In this document: positions 60,727 to 64,000 of the stretch, one piece after another
How positions within the stretch are numbered: position 1 is the stretch's first letter
How the letters are laid out: each line of letters starts with the position of its first letter
Source of the DNA: GCA-2687515 sp002687515
GTDB taxonomy: Bacteria > Pseudomonadota > Alphaproteobacteria > Rhodospirillales > UBA2165
Length of the DNA stretch: 64,000 nt
Direction: 5' to 3'
Assembly: GCA_030745835.1 (NCBI GenBank)
Contig: JASLNU010000043.1
Coordinates: forward strand, 1-64,000
Notes under the pieces: model-generated
Seen by the model: only the letters and a program-made list of their open reading frames with translations
The model's database searches: none
Told to the model about the DNA's origin: nothing
Made by a program: the position numbers and the translations under genes

Positions 60727-61983
60727 ATGAACGCGTTCGCCAATCTTTGGATCTGGTCCGACGAACAGGTCGGCAAGCGTATGAGCTGGTACCGGGGCGT
60801 CGCCGCCAACCGGCTGCCGGCGAAATTCCGCATCGCCAGGACCATCCCGGTCGACGCCGACCTCGACGCCGACAGCGAAGAATCACTGTGGGCCGAATTG
60901 GAACGCCGGACCCCCGGGTTCACGGCGACACGGGAGGCTATACGAAGCGGCAGGGAAGATTTGGGCCCGCCGGCGCGGCGTCCGCATCTTCTCGATCTGG
61001 CCCGTGAACTTAGCGCGCGAATGCTGGCCCATTGCAATTTCTGCGCCTGGGACTGCGGCGTCGACCGGATCAAAGGCGCCAAGCTCGGGACCTGCAAGCT
61101 CGGCGCCGGCACCCGGGTCAGCACATTTTTCCACCACCGGGGCGAGGAACTGGTCTACCGGGGAACCTCGGGGTCGGGGACCATTTTCTTCACCTCCTGC
61201 AACATGCGCTGCGCCTTTTGCCAAAACGGCGACATCTCCACCGACAAGGACAATGGCACCGAGGTGAGCCCGCGAACGCTCGCCGCCATGGCGTGGCTGT
61301 TGCGCCATGAAGGCTGCCATAACATCAATTGGGTGGGCGGCGATCCGATCGTCCACCTGCACAGCATCATCGCCGCCATATCGGTCCTCGGCGACGAGAT
61401 GACAAGACCGTCCAGCGAAGATATTGAGCGGGCCTTTTCGGTGAAAGCGGACTTTCCGAAGCGGCTGGCGATCGATGAAACCGCGGCCCAATTCGAGGGC
61501 GCCTTCAATGCGCCGATGCTGTGGAACAGCAATTCCTATGCCTCCGCCGAAGTCATGAAGATCCTCCGTCTTCTCGTCGATGTATGGCTGCCCGACTTCA
61601 AGTTCGGACCCGGACGATGCGCCACCGAACTGGCCCGGACGGCGCGCTATTGGGAAACGGCAACCGCCAGTTTGAGCATGATCGAGGCCTGGAAAGAGGA
61701 TTTGACCATCCGCCATCTGGTCATGCCGGGCCACGTCGAATGCTGCACCTATGCGGTGATCGACTGGATCGCCGAGCACATGCCGGACGTGCCGGTCAAC
61801 GTGATGAACCAATATCATCCGGACATGTTCGCCAATCCCAGAAGCCCCCGCTACCGGGAAAAGTACGAGACCGTTTCGCGCCGCCTGAGCGAAGAAGAAC
61901 TGCTCTCGGCATACCTCTATGCCCGCCAGAAGCGGATTGCGTTCGAGCCCATGACCTTTGAATCCCAGCCCGAGGGCGCCTAA
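60727..61983 (+). CDS. Radical SAM protein (PflA-like activase family)
   Basis: A 418-residue radical SAM enzyme. C158, C162 and C165 (SCNMRCAFC) bind the 4Fe-4S cluster that splits S-adenosylmethionine. Upstream cysteines in HCNFCAWDCG and GTCKLG (about 100-122) may hold a second metal site. The type resembles the uncharacterised PflX/COG1313 group related to pyruvate formate-lyase activase. No glycyl-radical enzyme is adjacent. The nucleoside-gate gene follows after 103 bp in the same direction. Confidence 0.85.
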   Translation: MNAFANLWIWSDEQVGKRMSWYRGVAANRLPAKFRIARTIPVDADLDADSEESLWAELERRTPGFTATREAIRSGREDLGPPARRPHLLDLARELSARMLAHCNFCAWDCGVDRIKGAKLGTCKLGAGTRVSTFFHHRGEELVYRGTSGSGTIFFTSCNMRCAFCQNGDISTDKDNGTEVSPRTLAAMAWLLRHEGCHNINWVGGDPIVHLHSIIAAISVLGDEMTRPSSEDIERAFSVKADFPKRLAIDETAAQFEGAFNAPMLWNSNSYASAEVMKILRLLVDVWLPDFKFGPGRCATELARTARYWETATASLSMIEAWKEDLTIRHLVMPGHVECCTYAVIDWIAEHMPDVPVNVMNQYHPDMFANPRSPRYREKYETVSRRLSEEELLSAYLYARQKRIAFEPMTFESQPEGA

Positions 61984-62086
61984 AGGGGGACCGGGTCCCG
62001 GCCATAAACCGGGACTCGCATCCGTGCGCGACTCGCTGTAGACGGTGAAGCATGTGGGGTGTTCACGAACGGGCGGCCGCCGATAA

Positions 62087-63418
62087 ATGAACGTCATATT
62101 CTTCGCCATCGTCGCCATCGCCTTCGTTACCGCCGGGGTGCGCCAGATCGGCTGGTCGGCGCCGACCGGCGACGGCAAGTCGCCGATGGAAATTTTGGCG
62201 GCGGCGATCATCAATTCGGCGGAAAGCTCGGTGACCCTGGCCATCGGGCTGATCGGCGTGATGGCGCTGTTCTTAGGATTGATGAAGGTGGCCGAGGCGG
62301 GCGGGCTATTGGTCATCATCGCGCGCCTGGTGCGCCCCTTGATGCAGCGCCTGTTCCCCGATGTGCCGCCCGACCATCCGGCGATGGGCGCCATGATCCT
62401 CAACATGTCGGCCAACGTCCTCGGCCTCGGCAACGCGGCGACCCCGTTCGGCATTCGCGCCATGCAGGAACTGGACAAGCTCAACCAGGTCAAGGGCACG
62501 GCGACCAACGCCATGGTGCTGTTCCTGGCGATCAATACCTCGAGCGTCACCCTGCTGCCGACCGGGGTGATCGCGCTGCGCGCCGCCGCCGGCTCGAACG
62601 ACCCGGCGGGCATTGTGCCGACCACCCTGTTCGCCACCATCTGCTCGACCACCATCGCCATCATCGTCGCCAAATTGTGCCAGCGATTGTGGCTTGCGAA
62701 ACCGGAAGACGCGGTTCCGGCGGAAGCCGACGCCCTATCCACCGCCGGGCTCGACAGCCTCGACGTGGGCGGGCCCGAGGCGGAGGGTGAAGAACTGGAA
62801 ACCGAGGGCGCCGAACAATCTTACGCGCCCTGGATTTCCTATGCCGTGCTGGCCGCTATCCTGGCGCTGATCCCGTTGACCGTCCTCTACGGCCGCCAGA
62901 TCGCGCCCTGGATCATTCCCGGGCTTTTGCTGGCCTTGCTCGGCTTCGGATTTTCGCGCCGGGTGCGGGTTTACGAATCCTTCGTCGAGGGTGCCAAGGA
63001 CGGTTTTACCGTGGCATTGCGCATTATTCCCTACCTGGTCGCCATCCTGGTCGCCGTCGGCATGTTCCGCGCTTCGGGGGCCATGGAGATGCTGATCGGG
63101 CCGCTGGCGGTCGTCACCGAGCCCTTAGGCATGCCGGCCGAGGCGCTGCCGATGGCACTGCTGCGCCCGCTGTCGGGGTCCGGCGCCTACGGCATCCTGG
63201 CCTCGCTGATCAACGATGCGGCGATCGGGCCGGACAGCTATACCGGCTATCTGATCAGTACCCTGCAAGGTTCCACCGAAACCACCTTCTATGTGCTCGC
63301 CGTCTATTTCGGCGCCGTCCAGGTACGCCGTATTCGCCACGCCCTGGTCGCCGGCCTGAGCGCCGACGTGGCCGGCGTCATCGGCGCGGTCATCGCGGTG
63401 AGTTTGTTTTTGGCGTGA
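62087..63418 (+). CDS. Nucleoside recognition (Gate) domain membrane protein, SpmA-SpmB fusion
   Basis: A 443-residue membrane protein with two Gate halves. The first (about 1-205) matches SpmA (MILNMSANVLGLGNAATPFG), and the second (about 245-443) matches SpmB (RIIPYLVAILVAVGMFRASG, LRPLSGSGAYG and PDSYTGYLISTLQGSTETTFY). An acidic linker (about 210-245) joins them; in Bacillus the two are separate spore-maturation genes. The transported or sensed molecule is unknown. It follows a radical SAM gene. Confidence 0.87.
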   Translation: MNVIFFAIVAIAFVTAGVRQIGWSAPTGDGKSPMEILAAAIINSAESSVTLAIGLIGVMALFLGLMKVAEAGGLLVIIARLVRPLMQRLFPDVPPDHPAMGAMILNMSANVLGLGNAATPFGIRAMQELDKLNQVKGTATNAMVLFLAINTSSVTLLPTGVIALRAAAGSNDPAGIVPTTLFATICSTTIAIIVAKLCQRLWLAKPEDAVPAEADALSTAGLDSLDVGGPEAEGEELETEGAEQSYAPWISYAVLAAILALIPLTVLYGRQIAPWIIPGLLLALLGFGFSRRVRVYESFVEGAKDGFTVALRIIPYLVAILVAVGMFRASGAMEMLIGPLAVVTEPLGMPAEALPMALLRPLSGSGAYGILASLINDAAIGPDSYTGYLISTLQGSTETTFYVLAVYFGAVQVRRIRHALVAGLSADVAGVIGAVIAVSLFLA

Positions 63419-63456
63419 GGGCGAGTAATAACCGGCCTACCAGCATGGCTACCGCT

Positions 63457-63534
63457 GAATGACCGCTTTTAGGGTTAGAGCGGACATATATTTTGCGCGC
63501 CGGAAGGTCCGGTTCTAGCCAAGAGCGGTCATTC
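63457..63534. repeat. Inverted repeat with AGCGGTCATT arms
   Basis: GAATGACCGCT (63457-63467) and AGCGGTCATTC (63524-63534) are exactly complementary around a 56-bp interior that also holds a third related copy (AGCGGAC, about 63478-63484). The right arm covers the stop codon of the leftward GNAT gene. Elements with these arms recur, from memory, between genes in other alphaproteobacteria. Confidence 0.5.
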
Positions 63535-63999
63535 GAGTTCGTCAAATGCACTGGCATAATTTACCTGGCATGGTGCCAATCGCGCCTCGCCTAACCAAAG
63601 CGCCATAAAGTACGGACCGGCGTATGAACACGGGAAAGGCTTCGCCGTATCCGCAGAGAAGCCAAAGCGCGTGTAGTAGCTTGGTTCACCCAGAACAAAA
63701 ATGATCACGCTTCCAAGCTCTCGCGCATACTGGAGCGCATCGCAGATTAATGCCGAACCAATGCCTTGTGTTTGCTTGCTGGAAGAGACAGCCACTGGGG
63801 CCAATGCAAGCGCCTCCGGTGGGGATTGCAATCGCGAAAGCGCGACATGACCAAAAATCTTACCGTCCAATTCGGCGACGAGTGAAATAACCAAATCTCC
63901 GGCGTCGCGAAGATCATCAACCAGCTTGGGCTCATGATCCTGCCCGAATGCTTCGGCAATAACACTCCGAATTGCTTCGAAGTCATCTGGGATCTCTGT
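63529..63999 (-). CDS. GNAT family N-acetyltransferase (cut by window edge)
   Basis: The 3' part of an acetyltransferase, 156 codons visible; the frame stays open to the right edge, so the true start lies outside. The fold reads IPDDFEAIRSVIAEAF, then VAELDGKIFGHVALS, and the acetyl-CoA loop QTQGIGSALI with V/A-V before it, followed by YYTRFGFS. It transfers an acetyl group to an amine, with unknown target. Base composition is lower in GC than the neighbours. Its stop codon lies within an inverted repeat. Confidence 0.85.
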   Translation of the reverse strand, partial: TEIPDDFEAIRSVIAEAFGQDHEPKLVDDLRDAGDLVISLVAELDGKIFGHVALSRLQSPPEALALAPVAVSSSKQTQGIGSALICDALQYARELGSVIIFVLGEPSYYTRFGFSADTAKPFPCSYAGPYFMALWLGEARLAPCQVNYASAFDELE

Positions 64000-64000
64000 T

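Noticed and set aside
60883..62742. 619-codon minus-strand frame spanning two genes
   Set aside because: It covers both the radical SAM and Gate-protein genes antisense and shows no family features.

Overview
The window is about 62-65% GC and nearly solid with genes. It looks like a chromosomal segment of a free-living, metabolically versatile alphaproteobacterium, probably near Rhodospirillales. The evidence is the many acyl-CoA, aromatic and branched-acid catabolic genes, a receiver protein with a YFGPDRRRR tail of the kind I associate with Rhodospirillales, a large chemoreceptor and an AssT-like gene set. No rRNA, tRNA or CRISPR was seen.

Layout. 0.5-7 kb: orphan receiver protein, HMG-CoA-lyase-like aldolase diverging from an enoyl-CoA hydratase and a two-domain NDP-forming acyl-CoA ligase, then an oxidoreductase and a VOC protein. 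6.8-12 kb: leftward operon of acyl-CoA dehydrogenase, crotonase lacking catalytic Glu, SDR lacking YxxxK, FAD oxidoreductase and CDF transporter. 12.05-14.39 kb: AT-richer island of three hypothetical genes bracketed by a 39-bp imperfect direct repeat. 14.4-20 kb: tightly packed leftward operon of a DUF35-like OB-fold protein, a thiolase-like protein, an arylsulfotransferase-like propeller and two tandem MFS paralogues. 20.2-23.8 kb: two-subunit CoA transferase, LigB-type extradiol dioxygenase and LLM flavin oxidoreductase. 23.8-24.9 kb: candidate toxin-antitoxin pair with twin palindromic operators. 25-34 kb: FAH-family genes (one frameshifted), a TPP enzyme, a 2-hydroxyacid dehydrogenase, an SDR, a thiolase and a HisD/HpsN-like dehydrogenase. 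33.9-35.4 kb: small accessory genes including an orphan terminase small subunit. 35.7-46.7 kb: chemoreceptor with a duplicated sensor, MlaC-like protein behind a CRP-type site, aldo/keto reductase, TusA, peptide-type binding protein, Hyi-like isomerase, purC and a second arylsulfotransferase.

46.9-51.8 kb is the most striking locus: an acyl-CoA dehydrogenase with features of a non-decarboxylating glutaryl-CoA dehydrogenase, followed by a complete Na+-pumping glutaconyl-CoA decarboxylase (alpha, biotin carrier, small membrane subunit, beta) and an extra two-helix membrane protein. Together they would convert glutaryl-CoA to crotonyl-CoA plus CO2 while exporting Na+. This chemistry is best known from strict anaerobes.

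52-64 kb: lipoprotein, second TPP enzyme, MFS transporter, third arylsulfotransferase, Rieske oxygenase alpha subunit, adenylate cyclase-TPR protein, radical SAM protein, nucleoside-gate membrane protein and a GNAT gene cut by the window edge. A dispersed palindromic element with a conserved core and changing, still complementary arms lies downstream of several genes (27.0, 30.1, 30.2 and 52.9 kb). Product calls rest on motifs, lengths and gene order read by eye; no database search was run.
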